A DNA stretch of 64,000 bases, from the NCBI RefSeq assembly GCF_039537405.1, contig NZ_BAABAL010000016.1, positions 413,548-477,547 on the forward strand, written 5' to 3'. This stretch comes from Allokutzneria multivorans. GTDB taxonomy: Bacteria; Actinomycetota; Actinomycetes; Mycobacteriales; Pseudonocardiaceae. Made by a program: the position numbers and the translations under genes. This document shows, one piece after another, positions 7,882-17,000 of this stretch. How positions within the stretch are numbered: the stretch's first letter is position 1; every line of letters starts with the position of its first letter. Under the pieces are notes generated by a model that was given only the letters and a program-made list of their open reading frames with translations, was not told where the DNA came from and made no database searches.

Positions 7882-9284
7882 CCGGGTTGGACGGCACGTG
7901 GACCGACGAGGCGGACTGGGCGGCCATCGAGGCCGCCGCCGAGGCGGGAGCCGACAACGGCGCGGAGGCCCCGCAGCCGGTGCTGGCCATCGTCGGCAGG
8001 CCGAACGTCGGCAAGTCCACCTTGGTGAACCGCATCCTCGGCCGCCGGGAAGCCGTGGTGCAGGACGTGCCCGGTGTCACCCGCGACCGGGTGGCCTACG
8101 ACGCGCTGTGGAGCGGACGCCGCTTCACCGTCGTGGACACCGGTGGGTGGGAGCCGGACGCCAAGGGGCTTCAGGGAGCTGTCGCGCTCCAGGCCGAGTA
8201 CGCGATGAAGACCGCTGACGCGATCCTCGTCGTCGTGGACGCCACGGTCGGCGCGACCAGCACGGACGAGGCCGTCGCCCGCGTGCTGCGGCGCTCCAAG
8301 CGGCCCGTGCTGCTGGTGGCGAACAAGGTCGACGACCAGCGGCTGATGTCCGAGGTGGCCTCGCTGTGGTCGCTCGGCCTCGGCGAGCCGTACGCGGTCA
8401 GCGCGCTGCACGGCCGCAGCTCCGGCGACCTGCTGGACAAGATCCTGGAGGTGCTGCCCGAGACCCCGCGCGAGGTCTTCGGCGGCGAGGGCGGCCCGCG
8501 CCGCGTCGCCCTGGTCGGCAAGCCGAACGTGGGCAAGTCCAGCCTGCTCAACAAGCTCGTCGGCGAGGAGCGCTCCGTCGTCCACGACGTCGCGGGCACC
8601 ACGGTCGACCCGGTCGACTCGCTGGTGGAGCTGGACGGGCAGGTGTGGCGCTTCGTCGACACCGCCGGTCTGCGCCGCCGCGTCAACCACGCGCAGGGCG
8701 CCGAGTACTACGCCTCGCTGCGCACCCAGGCGGCCATCGAGTCCGCCGAGGTCGGCATCGTGCTGCTGGACGCCAGCCTGCCGATCAGCGAGCAGGACCA
8801 GCGCGTGATCACCATGGTCGCCGAGTCCGGCCGCGCGCTCGTGGTGGCGTTCAACAAGTGGGACCTGGTCGATGAGGACCGCAGGCTCCAGCTGGCCAAG
8901 GAGATGGACCGCGACCTCGCCCGCATCCCGTGGGCCGAGCGGATCAACGTCTCCGCCCGCACCGGCCGCGCCGTCGCCAAGCTCGCCCCCGCGCTGCGCA
9001 CCGCGCTCAACTCGTGGGATTACCGCGTGCCGACCGGCCAGCTCAACACCTGGCTGTCCGACCTCACCGCGGCCACCCCGCCGCCCGTGCGCTCCGGCAA
9101 GCAGCCGAAGATCCTCTTCGGCACCCAGGCGGGCACCCGGCCGCCGACCTTCGTGCTGTTCACCTCCGGCTTCCTGGAGGCGGGCTACCGCAGGTTCATC
9201 GAGCGCAAGCTGCGCGAGGACTTCGGCTTCACCGGAAGCCCGATCCGCGTGTCGGTCCGCGTGCGCGAGAAGAAAAAGAAGTGA
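7878..9284 (+). CDS. der: Ribosome-assembly GTPase Der (EngA)
   Basis: Double-GTPase needed for 50S ribosomal subunit maturation, 468 aa. Two complete G domains begin with GRPNVGKST (40-48) and GKPNVGKSS (about 214-222), each with NKxD motifs (NKVD, NKWD). The C-terminal KH-like domain follows. An acidic N-terminal extension of about 35 residues precedes the first G domain, as in other actinobacterial Der proteins. GTG 7878 overlaps the preceding TGA and has AAAGGGGA upstream. Confidence 0.97.
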   Translation: MTGLDGTWTDEADWAAIEAAAEAGADNGAEAPQPVLAIVGRPNVGKSTLVNRILGRREAVVQDVPGVTRDRVAYDALWSGRRFTVVDTGGWEPDAKGLQGAVALQAEYAMKTADAILVVVDATVGATSTDEAVARVLRRSKRPVLLVANKVDDQRLMSEVASLWSLGLGEPYAVSALHGRSSGDLLDKILEVLPETPREVFGGEGGPRRVALVGKPNVGKSSLLNKLVGEERSVVHDVAGTTVDPVDSLVELDGQVWRFVDTAGLRRRVNHAQGAEYYASLRTQAAIESAEVGIVLLDASLPISEQDQRVITMVAESGRALVVAFNKWDLVDEDRRLQLAKEMDRDLARIPWAERINVSARTGRAVAKLAPALRTALNSWDYRVPTGQLNTWLSDLTAATPPPVRSGKQPKILFGTQAGTRPPTFVLFTSGFLEAGYRRFIERKLREDFGFTGSPIRVSVRVREKKKK

Positions 9285-9637
9285 TCCTGCACTTCTGCCC
9301 CCGGTCGGACTGGGACGCCGCCCTCGCGAGCGGCGTCTACCGGCACCCGTCGCTGGAGTCGGAGGGGTTCATCCACTTCTCCGACCCCGGCACGGTGCAC
9401 CTGCCCGCCACCGCGCTGTTCCCCGGGCGGACCGACCTCGTGCTGCTGGAGGTCGATCCGTCCACTGTGGACGTCGAGCTGCGGTGGGAGCCCGGCACCG
9501 GCGAGTCGCCCCGCGGGCCGTGGTTCCCGCACCTCTACGGCGAGCTGCCCGTGCAGCTCGTGGTGGGCGTGCACGACTTCCCGCCCAACGCCGACGGCAC
9601 CTTCACGCTCCCCGCCACCCTGGCCCGCCGCCCCTGA
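9281..9637 (+). CDS. DUF952 domain protein
   Basis: Small cytoplasmic protein, 118 aa, matching DUF952: ILHFCPRSDWDAAL, EGFIHFS, FPGRTDLVLLEVD and PRGPWFPHLYGELP are its recurrent motifs. The biochemical role of the family is not established. GTG 9281 overlaps the der stop codon, so it is the fourth coupled gene of the cmk operon. It ends 4 nt before the convergent immunity gene. Confidence 0.88.
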   Translation: MILHFCPRSDWDAALASGVYRHPSLESEGFIHFSDPGTVHLPATALFPGRTDLVLLEVDPSTVDVELRWEPGTGESPRGPWFPHLYGELPVQLVVGVHDFPPNADGTFTLPATLARRP

Positions 9638-9641
9638 CACG

Positions 9642-10085
9642 TCAGTAGAAGTCGGCTTCCTGCCAGGTGATCGAGGTGGGCAGCTTCGCGGTTCGGCAGT
9701 ACTCCAGAGCGGCCTGCTTGACCGCTGTCGGTGGGAGCGCGGCGTCGCTGCTGAAGAGCTGCCCGGATTCGTCGCTGAACAGGATGTCCGGGCCGTCCTG
9801 CCGGTGTGCGCTCTGCGACTGGACCAGGACGCCTTCGGAGTCGAAGGAGACGAAGTGGGCCGCTGCGCGCTCGCCGTCCGAGCTGACGCCGATGCCGAAC
9901 TGGTGGCTCGGGTAGTGGCGGCCGCGGAAGTTCTCGTCTCCTTCTGAGCAACGCCGGTCAGAGGCGTAGAACTTGCTCAGTGAACCCCAGTGCCTTCCGG
10001 AAAGGGCGTAGTCCACCAGGGCGCTGATCTCGTCGTCCGTTTCAGCGAAGTGGAACTCGTTCGAGAGGATCGCGGTCACGATCAC
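9642..10085 (-). CDS. Imm1-family immunity protein
   Basis: Protein of 147 aa resembling the Imm1 family, which neutralises nucleic-acid-deaminase toxins of polymorphic toxin systems. Family-like features are the HYPSHQFGIGVSSDG stretch, GPDILFSDESGQ and a C-terminal SITWQE. The GTG start at 10085 overlaps the toxin TGA as GTGA, so toxin and antidote are translationally coupled. It is presumably cytoplasmic and binds the deaminase active site. Assignment rests on motif resemblance plus position. Confidence 0.8.
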   Translation of the reverse strand: MIVTAILSNEFHFAETDDEISALVDYALSGRHWGSLSKFYASDRRCSEGDENFRGRHYPSHQFGIGVSSDGERAAAHFVSFDSEGVLVQSQSAHRQDGPDILFSDESGQLFSSDAALPPTAVKQAALEYCRTAKLPTSITWQEADFY

Positions 10086-10840
10086 GGTCGCGCCTTTCCT
10101 TGAATGACAACAGGTTCATCGGCTCCACGCTCCCAGACGGCGAGCGTATACCCCTCCGGCAGAATCGCGGCGACCGCGAACCTGCACCCCGCGACACCGG
10201 GGCACACCCGTGTGTTGTTGATGACGATGGTCCCGTGCGTGATACCGCGTAGCCGCATGAGGGTCGCGGTCTGCGTCTCCGCGTGCCAACGCACGTCAGG
10301 GCGCCCCAGCCTCGGCGGAGAGGGGAAGTGTTCGGAGTTCACGAGGATGAGCTCCGCCGCGTCGATCAGTTCTCGCCGTGCCCGGTGCTCGGGTGGGTCG
10401 ATCTCGCCGGGTTGGGGCCGCGGAGGCTCTCCGCTGGTGATCACTTCGTCCTCGTGTTCGCCGCCGCCGAAGAACACCAGGCCCGTCGTGGGCCCCTTGC
10501 CACCGGGGCGGTCGGCGAGCTTGGTTTGTTGCCGTCGCGCCCACGCGGGATCGAGCGTGGTGCGCATCGTCTCGCGGGACAACGTTGAGGGGTGGGGGAT
10601 CGATCTGCTGTCCGCTGCGGAGTCGAGTCGCTCGGCGGCATCGGCTAGCTCGTCCATCACTGACCGCAGCAACCCCAGGGCGTCGTGCAGCGCGAAGCTC
10701 TCGGTGCTCTGACTGGCATGGCCCAACGGCAGCCAGACGTCGTATCCGATCCGCTCAGCCAACGCGCGCAACGATTCCGGGGCGAGCGAACTGCGCGCTG
10801 CCAACAGACGCGCGGCGACGCACGCAAGAGTGAAAGCCAC
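10082..10840 (-). CDS. DddA/SCP1.201-like cytidine deaminase toxin
   Basis: 252 aa. The last 70 residues match the SCP1.201-like deaminase fold that includes the double-stranded-DNA cytidine deaminase DddA. The catalytic HAE is at H186-A187-E188, then TATLMRLRGITHGTIVINN, zinc cysteines C213 and C219 (C-x5-C, wider than the C-x2-C of DddA) and AAILPEGYTLAVW. The helical N-terminal half followed by a Gly/Pro linker resembles a WXG100-type secretion or pairing region. It lies between a WXG100-like gene (6-nt gap) and an Imm1 gene (4-nt overlap). DNA rather than RNA as target is inferred from family. Confidence 0.83.
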   Translation of the reverse strand: MAFTLACVAARLLAARSSLAPESLRALAERIGYDVWLPLGHASQSTESFALHDALGLLRSVMDELADAAERLDSAADSRSIPHPSTLSRETMRTTLDPAWARRQQTKLADRPGGKGPTTGLVFFGGGEHEDEVITSGEPPRPQPGEIDPPEHRARRELIDAAELILVNSEHFPSPPRLGRPDVRWHAETQTATLMRLRGITHGTIVINNTRVCPGVAGCRFAVAAILPEGYTLAVWERGADEPVVIQGKARP

Positions 10841-10846
10841 TGTCGA

Positions 10847-11116
10847 TCACAGCGCTGCCGCGACCACGCGCAGCAGCACGACAGTCCGGTGAAGTCGAGA
10901 CCGCGCCCCGTCGAGCTTTCCAACCGCGTCCGCGACGAGTCCCCGCGCAGTGCAGGACGCGTCGTGGCGCGAGCCTTCCCAAGTCGCGGTCAGCTCGTTC
11001 AACGTCGCTACCTGCGCTCGCCACAAGGCCTCGGCGTGCCCCGCGTGCTGCTCTGCCCGGTCGGCGAGTTGGGCGAGCACTGCCTTGAGGTCGTTGATCC
11101 GCGCGTCGTCCACCAT
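10847..11116 (-). CDS. Small WXG100-like helical protein, toxin partner
   Basis: Protein of 89 aa predicted as two helices around W46-E47-G48, the WXG signature of Esx/ESAT-6-like proteins exported by type VII secretion. ATG 11116 (MVDDARINDLKAVL) is chosen because it fits WXG100 length. A longer frame would run into the neighbouring gene. It is the first gene of the minus-strand operon with the deaminase toxin and immunity gene, so it may be the targeting partner of the toxin. No secretion machinery is visible in this window. The match is weak apart from the WXG turn and size. Confidence 0.6.
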   Translation of the reverse strand: MVDDARINDLKAVLAQLADRAEQHAGHAEALWRAQVATLNELTATWEGSRHDASCTARGLVADAVGKLDGARSRLHRTVVLLRVVAAAL

Positions 11117-11216
11117 GAACACCCTCCTCGCTGACGCGCCGGTGGCAACCTCAGCTGAACAGCACAGGTTGGGCACATGCACGATCGCGCGCCGCGTCGT
11201 CCACGGTGCGAACGCA

Positions 11217-11254
11217 CTGAACGGGGCATTGGCGCGCTGAGGCGGAGTGCGGGC
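11217..11254. repeat. Solo remnant of the 30-bp array element
   Basis: CTGAACGGGGCATTGG followed by GCGGAGTGCGGG reproduces one array core and the right flank found after the arrays at 17.5 and 37.0 kb. It lies in the 143-nt gap between the WXG100-like gene and the PRISE-type gene. It is read as a decayed or single-unit copy. Confidence 0.6.
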
Positions 11255-11259
11255 CAGAA

Positions 11260-12339
11260 CTACGGAATGACCTTGCGGGCGCGGAGGTCGGTGAAGATGT
11301 CGCAGAACATGCGCTCGGTGTCGACGAACTCGTGGAAGCCCGCGCGCCGAGCCTTGGAGCCGTCGGCGAACATGTCGTAGTCCCACGAGAAGACGAAGTC
11401 ACCGAAGGCCCACGACGAGACCGAGGAGTAGGAGTGCGGCGCCAGGCCGTGCTCGGCGATCATGGCTTCCCACAACGGTTCCTTGTCGGCCATCACCACC
11501 GACAGGGACATGGGCAGCGGCGGCGCGACCTCCATGTCGAAGAACGCGGCGATCTTGGGCCACAGCTCGCTCCACCGGAACAGGTCGCCGTTGTTGATGT
11601 TGTAGGCCTGGTTGGCGCAGCGCGGGTCGGTGGCGGCCCACACTGTGGCCTTGGCGAGGAGTCCGGCGTCGGTCATCTCCAGCAGCGAGTGGTACGCGCC
11701 GGGCTTGCCCGGGAAGCGCAGCGGCAGGCCGAGCTGCTTGGAGACGGACGCGTACACGGCGATCACCATGGCCAGGTTCATCGGGTTGCCCAGCGCGAAA
11801 CCGGCGACGACGGAGGGGCGGATCGCCGACCACGTCCACTGCTTGCCGAGCTGGCGCCGCTCCAGGAACTGCTGCTGGTCGACGTTGAACTCCGGCGGCA
11901 TGTGCCCGGCGTCGTCCTCGCGCGCGGGGGTCTTGAACGGTCCGAGGTGCGCGCCGTAGACCTTGTAGCCCTGCATCAGGCTGACGTGCCGCAGCTCGGG
12001 CGCGGCGGGCTCGATCGCGTCGACGACGTTGACGAGCATGGCGAGGTTGGGCGGCACGAGCTCGGCCCAGCTCGGGCGGTCCTGGTAGGCGGCGTAGAAG
12101 ACGTGCGTGACCTCGCTGAGGCCGCTGAGCTTCGCCCGGGTGTCCTCGGCGTCGAGCAGGTCGACGGCCACGTGCCGCACTCGCTCCGACTCCGACTCCG
12201 ACTCCGACTCCGGCGCGCCGCCGCGTCGTGAGAGGCCGATGACCTCCCAGTCGGGCAGCGTCGTCAGGTGCTCGATGAGGTTGCGGCCGATGACCCCGTT
12301 CGCGCCGACCACGAGGGCGACCTTGCGTTCGTTCTGCAT
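11260..12339 (-). CDS. NAD(P)-dependent PRISE-type short-chain reductase
   Basis: Cytoplasmic oxidoreductase of 359 aa resembling the progesterone-5-beta-reductase/iridoid synthase (PRISE) family. It has a Rossmann start VVGANGVIG (11-18), the family signature LMQGYKVYGAHLGPFKTPARE with its Lys/Tyr, and NINNGDLFRWSELWPKIA. These enzymes reduce activated C=C bonds of enones; the substrate here is unknown. Residues 44-52 form a Ser-Glu dipeptide run encoded by four to five copies of TCCGAC on the plus strand (12187-12211), a possible slippage site. It is divergent from a LysR gene, its probable regulator. Confidence 0.87.
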   Translation of the reverse strand: MQNERKVALVVGANGVIGRNLIEHLTTLPDWEVIGLSRRGGAPESESESESERVRHVAVDLLDAEDTRAKLSGLSEVTHVFYAAYQDRPSWAELVPPNLAMLVNVVDAIEPAAPELRHVSLMQGYKVYGAHLGPFKTPAREDDAGHMPPEFNVDQQQFLERRQLGKQWTWSAIRPSVVAGFALGNPMNLAMVIAVYASVSKQLGLPLRFPGKPGAYHSLLEMTDAGLLAKATVWAATDPRCANQAYNINNGDLFRWSELWPKIAAFFDMEVAPPLPMSLSVVMADKEPLWEAMIAEHGLAPHSYSSVSSWAFGDFVFSWDYDMFADGSKARRAGFHEFVDTERMFCDIFTDLRARKVIP

Positions 12340-12367
12340 GCCTCTACCCTCCGTCTACCAGCACGGA

Positions 12368-12382
12368 TAAGTCCAAGGCTTA
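12368..12382. promoter_or_regulatory. Candidate LysR-type operator
   Basis: TAAG-N7-CTTA lies in the 71-nt gap between the divergent reductase and LysR genes, where an autoregulated LysR protein normally binds. Only the dyad symmetry and position support it. Confidence 0.4.
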
Positions 12383-12410
12383 GTTCTCATGAAGGTAATA
12401 AGATGCGTTC

Positions 12411-13313
12411 ATGCCGAGCCTGCGTCAGCTGGAGTACCTGGTCACGGTGGTGGACGAGGGATCGTTCACCCGCGCCGCCGAACTGCTGCACGTCACGCAG
12501 CCGGCGCTGTCGCACCAGGTGCGCGTGCTGGAGCGGACAGTGGGCGGACCGCTGCTGGAGCGGCTGCCGAGGATGGTGCGGCCGACGCCGATGGGCCGGG
12601 CGATGCTGCCGCACGCCAGGGCCGCGCTCGCGGCGGCGGAGCGCGGGCGCTGCGCGGCGAGGCAGGCGTCCGGCCTGGAGTGCGGAGAGCTTCAGCTGGC
12701 AACGGTGTACTCGGTCAGCCTCGGCGTGCTCCCGCCGGTGCTGAGGTGCTGGCGCCGCGAGCACCCGGACGTGCACATCCGGCTCTTCGAGCACCGGCAC
12801 GCGGACGAGCTGCGCGAGGCCATGGCGGCGGGCGAAGCCGATATCGCTGTCGGGCCAACACCTTCGGACTGGGACGGTCCTGTGAGGACGATCGGCGAGG
12901 AGGAGTTCGTCGTGGTGGTGGCACCCGACGACCCGTGCGCGGGAGCGGGAACCGTCGAGCTGAGCGCGCTGGCGGACCGGAGCTGGGTGCACTACGCGCC
13001 GGGCCACGGGCTCGCGACGGTGCTCGACCAGCACTGCGCCGCAGCGGGATTCCAGCCTCGCGCGGCGGTGCGGACGGAACAGACCGCGACCGCGCCGATC
13101 CTGGCCGCTGCGGGACTCGGCCCGGCGCTGGCTCCGGCCAACGTGATCCCGCAGCACTTCGACGGCTGCGTGCTGCGGCCCGAACCACCGATCCGGCGCA
13201 GCCTCGTCGCGTACACGCGCGGCACGCCGGACCCGTTGACCAGTGCCTTCATCGAGACGCTCGCCGCGAACGCGTGCGTGACGCCGGAGCATCTGCACGG
13301 GCTACTACGGTGA
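12411..13313 (+). CDS. LysR-family transcriptional regulator
   Basis: 300 aa, typical length. The N-terminal winged helix (1-60) is MPSLRQLEYLVTVVDEGSFTRAAELLHVTQPALSHQVRVLE, nearly the family consensus. The remainder is a periplasmic-binding-like effector domain. ATG 12411 is the first residue of the HTH. It is divergent from the PRISE-type reductase and presumably regulates it in response to a small molecule. It is followed after 4 nt by a membrane-protein gene. Confidence 0.93.
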   Translation: MPSLRQLEYLVTVVDEGSFTRAAELLHVTQPALSHQVRVLERTVGGPLLERLPRMVRPTPMGRAMLPHARAALAAAERGRCAARQASGLECGELQLATVYSVSLGVLPPVLRCWRREHPDVHIRLFEHRHADELREAMAAGEADIAVGPTPSDWDGPVRTIGEEEFVVVVAPDDPCAGAGTVELSALADRSWVHYAPGHGLATVLDQHCAAAGFQPRAAVRTEQTATAPILAAAGLGPALAPANVIPQHFDGCVLRPEPPIRRSLVAYTRGTPDPLTSAFIETLAANACVTPEHLHGLLR

Positions 13314-13317
13314 AGCG

Positions 13318-14085
13318 GTGACCCGTTGGCTTCCGCCCCTGTCCTTCGCGCTGCTCGTGACGCTCTACGCGGTGCTCCGCAACTTGTTCCCGTTGCGCGA
13401 CTTCGACTTCACCGCGACCCGGCGCGACGAGACGTGGTGGGCGGTGCTCAACCTGGGCGTCTTCGACCGCGCCGACGACAACCGCGTGCCACCGTTGCCT
13501 TGGAGCACGCTCGGGCTCGCGGTGCTCGTGCTCGCCGTCGCTGTGGGCTGCTCGTGGTGGAAGCACCGGGGCAACGCGTGGCTGCCGCTGCCGATCTTCC
13601 TGGTCTTCCTCGCCGTGCTGTCAGCGGTGAAGTCCTTGTCCTTCAACAACATCGCCGTCGCGATGGGGTTCGTCGTGGTGGGCGTGGCGCTGATCTGCCT
13701 CGCGCTGTACCTCTACCGCCGCGATCGGTGGTGGGGCCTGGCCGGAGTGCTCGGGGCGAGCCTGGCCGCGACGGTGCTGCGCCCGGTCGACGGGTTCCTG
13801 CTCGTGGTCTTCGCCGTGCTGATGGCCTACGCGGTCGCTGAGCGCAGCGCCGTGCTGGCCACCACCTCCGCCGTCTACCTCGTGGTGCTCTGGTGGCCGC
13901 AGTGGACGATCGACTACGGCTCGGGGTACCAGATCCTCACCCAGGAGCAGTTCGAGCAGCTGAACGTTTTCTGGCTCACCGCAAGGGTTTACGCGGGTCC
14001 GGTGATCGTCCTGCTCCTCGGCGCGCTCGTCGCTGCGAGCGCGCCGAGGTGGCGCAGGACTACTGCTTCGCCACCGCCACAGTGA
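13318..14085 (+). CDS. Polytopic membrane protein of unknown function
   Basis: 255 aa with about seven hydrophobic segments and no motif I recognise. One extracytoplasmic or cytoplasmic loop carries FDFTATRRDETWWAVLNLGVFDR. GTG 13318 starts 4 nt after the LysR stop, so the two are probably co-transcribed. Its 3' end overlaps the convergent ileS gene by 26 nt. It could be a transporter or a structural membrane protein; there is no basis to choose. Confidence 0.75.
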   Translation: MTRWLPPLSFALLVTLYAVLRNLFPLRDFDFTATRRDETWWAVLNLGVFDRADDNRVPPLPWSTLGLAVLVLAVAVGCSWWKHRGNAWLPLPIFLVFLAVLSAVKSLSFNNIAVAMGFVVVGVALICLALYLYRRDRWWGLAGVLGASLAATVLRPVDGFLLVVFAVLMAYAVAERSAVLATTSAVYLVVLWWPQWTIDYGSGYQILTQEQFEQLNVFWLTARVYAGPVIVLLLGALVAASAPRWRRTTASPPPQ

Positions 14086-17000
14086 CCTTCACGCTGTCAC
14101 CGACGGTCCCCGCGAAGCCCTCGACCGGGGCGTAGGCGACCGAGGTGGCCAGGGTTTCCTGAGCCACGAACGCCTCGTGCGCCTTGACCGCGGCCACGAC
14201 CTCGGCGGGCGCGTCCACGGTCAGCGAGATGCGGTCGGAGACGTCGAAGTCCGCGTCCCGCCGCGCCTGCTGCACGATCCGCACCAGATCCCGCGCCACG
14301 CCCTCAGCAGCGAGCTCGGGCGTGACCTCGGTGTCGAGCAGCACCAGGCCGGAGCCACCAGGCAACTCGGCCGCCGCGCCGGAGTCCTTCGCGACCAAGC
14401 GGCGGTCGTACTCGGTCTCCAGCAGCTCGATCCCGGCCGCGACCACGGCGCCGGAGCCGGACGTGGTCCACTCCCCGGCCTTCACCGCCTTGATCACCTT
14501 CTGCACGTCCTTGCCGAGCCGGGGCCCGGCCGCGCGGGCGTTGACCGCGACCTCGAACGCGCCGTGAGTGGCCACGTCGGTGTCCAGCACGACGGACTTG
14601 ACGTTGACCTCGTCGCGGATGATGTCCGCGAACTCCTCAAGCGCCGCAACGTCTTCGGCCGCGACGAGCAGGCGCGACAGCGGCAGCCGCACGCGCAGCT
14701 TGTTGGCCTTGCGCAGCGAGGACGCCGAGGAGCACACCTGGCGCACGCGGTCCATCGCGGTCACCAGCGCGTCATCGGCCGGAACCGAGTCAGCGGCGGG
14801 CCAGTCGGTCAGGTGCACCGAACGCTCGCCGGTGAGCCCGCGCCACACTGCCTCCGAGGTGAGCGGCAGCAGCGGCGCGATGACGCGGCAGGTCACCTCC
14901 AGCACGGTGTGCAGCGTGTCGATCGCGTCCTTCTCGCCCGCCCAGAAGCGGTCGCGCGAACGGCGCACGTACCAGTTCGTGAGCACTTCGAGGAACTCGC
15001 GCACCGACTGGCACGCGCCCGCGACATCGCAGATGTCCAGACCGCGCTGCACGTCCGCGACGAGCTGGTTGGTCTTGGCCAGCACGTAGCGGTCGAGCAC
15101 GTGCGTGGAGTCCGTGCGCCACGTGCCCTCCACGCCCGCCGCGTTCGCGTACAGGCTGAGGAAGTACCACGAGTTCCACAGCGGCAGCACGGCCTGGCGC
15201 ACCGAGTCGCGGATGCCGCGGTCGGTGACGACCAGGTTGCCGCCGCGCAGGATCGGGCTCGCCATGAGGTACCACCGCATGGCGTCGGCGCCGTCGCGGT
15301 CGAAGACCTCGTTGACGTCGGGGTAGTTGCGCAGCGACTTCGACATCTTCTGGCCGTCGGAGCCCAGCACGATGCCGTGCGAGACGCAGGTGCGGAACGC
15401 GGGCCGGTCGAACAGCGCCGTGGCCAGCACGTGCAGCAGGTAGAACCAGCCGCGGGTCTGGCCGATGTACTCCACGATGAAGTCACCGGGGTAGTGGTGC
15501 TCGAACCACTCGGTGTTCTCGAACGGGTAGTGCACCTGCGCGTAGGGCATCGAGCCGGAGTCGAACCACACGTCCAGCACGTCCGGCACGCGGCGCATCG
15601 TGGACTTGCCCGTCGGGTCGTCCGGGTTGGGCCGCGTCAGCTCGTCGATGAACGGGCGGTGCAGATCGGTCAGGCGCACGCCGAAGTCGCGCTCCAGCTC
15701 CTCCAGCGAACCGTAGACGTCCGTGCGCGGGTGCGCGGGGTCGTCGGAGACCCACACCGGGATCGGCGTTCCCCAGTACCGGTTCCGCGAGATCGACCAG
15801 TCGCGCGCGTTCTCCAGCCACTTGCCGAACTGGCCGTCCTTGATGTGCTCCGGGTACCAGGTGATCTCCTGGTTGAGCTCCACCATGCGGTCCTTGAACG
15901 CGGTCACCTTCACGAACCACGAGGACACCGCGCGGTAGATCAGCGGGTTGCGGCAGCGCCAGCAGTGCGGGTACGGGTGCTCGTAGGTCTCGTGGCGCAG
16001 CAGCGCACCGCGCTGCTTCAGGTCCTTGATGATCTGCGGGTTGGCGTCGAAGACCTGCACTCCCGCGTAGTCGGTGACCTCGGAGGTGAAGCGGCCCTTG
16101 GAGTCCACGGGCGTGACCGGCACGATGCCGACCGCGTCGGTGACCGCCTTGTCCTCCTCACCGAAGGCGGGCGCGATGTGCACGATGCCCGTGCCGTCCT
16201 CGGTCGTGACGTAGTCCGCCGCGAGGATGCGGTGCGAGCCCTCGTGACCGGCGAAGTACGGGAACGGCGGCTCGTAGCGCAGGTTCAGCAGCTCCGCGCC
16301 GGTGTGCCGCGAGAGGACCTCGGGCTCCTCGCCCAGTTCCTTCGCGTAGGCGCCGGTCCTGGCTTCCGCCAACAGGAAACGGCGGTCGTTCTCGGTGCGC
16401 ACGACGACGTAGGAGACCTCGGGGTGCACGGCCGCAGCGAGGTTCGACGGCAGCGTCCACGGCGTCGTGGTCCAGATCAGCAGCTGCGCGCCGTCGATCG
16501 GGGAGTCGTTGCCGGACAGGCGGAATCCGACGGTGACCGCCGGGTCCTGACGGCTCTTGTAGACGTCGTCGTCCATCCGCAGCTCATGGTTGGACAGCGG
16601 CGTCTCATCGCGCCAGCAGTACGGCAGGACGCGGTAGCCCTCGTAGACGTAACCCTTGTCCCACAACTGCTTGAAGGCCCAGAGCACCGACTCCATGTAG
16701 CTCACGTCGAGCGTCTTGTAGTCGTTGTCGAAGTCCACCCAGCGGGCCTGCCGGGTGACGTACTCCTGCCACTCGTCGGTGTAGCGCAGCACCGACTCGC
16801 GGCAGGCCGCGTTGAACGCCGCCACGCCCATCTCGTCGATCTGCGACTTGTCGGTGATGCCCAGCTGCCGCTCGGCCTCCAGTTCCGCGGGCAGACCGTG
16901 GGTGTCCCAGCCGAAGCGGCGCTCAACGCGCTTGCCGCGCATCGTCTGGTAGCGCGGCACGATGTCCTTGACGTAGCCGGTCAGCAGGTGCCCGTAGTGG

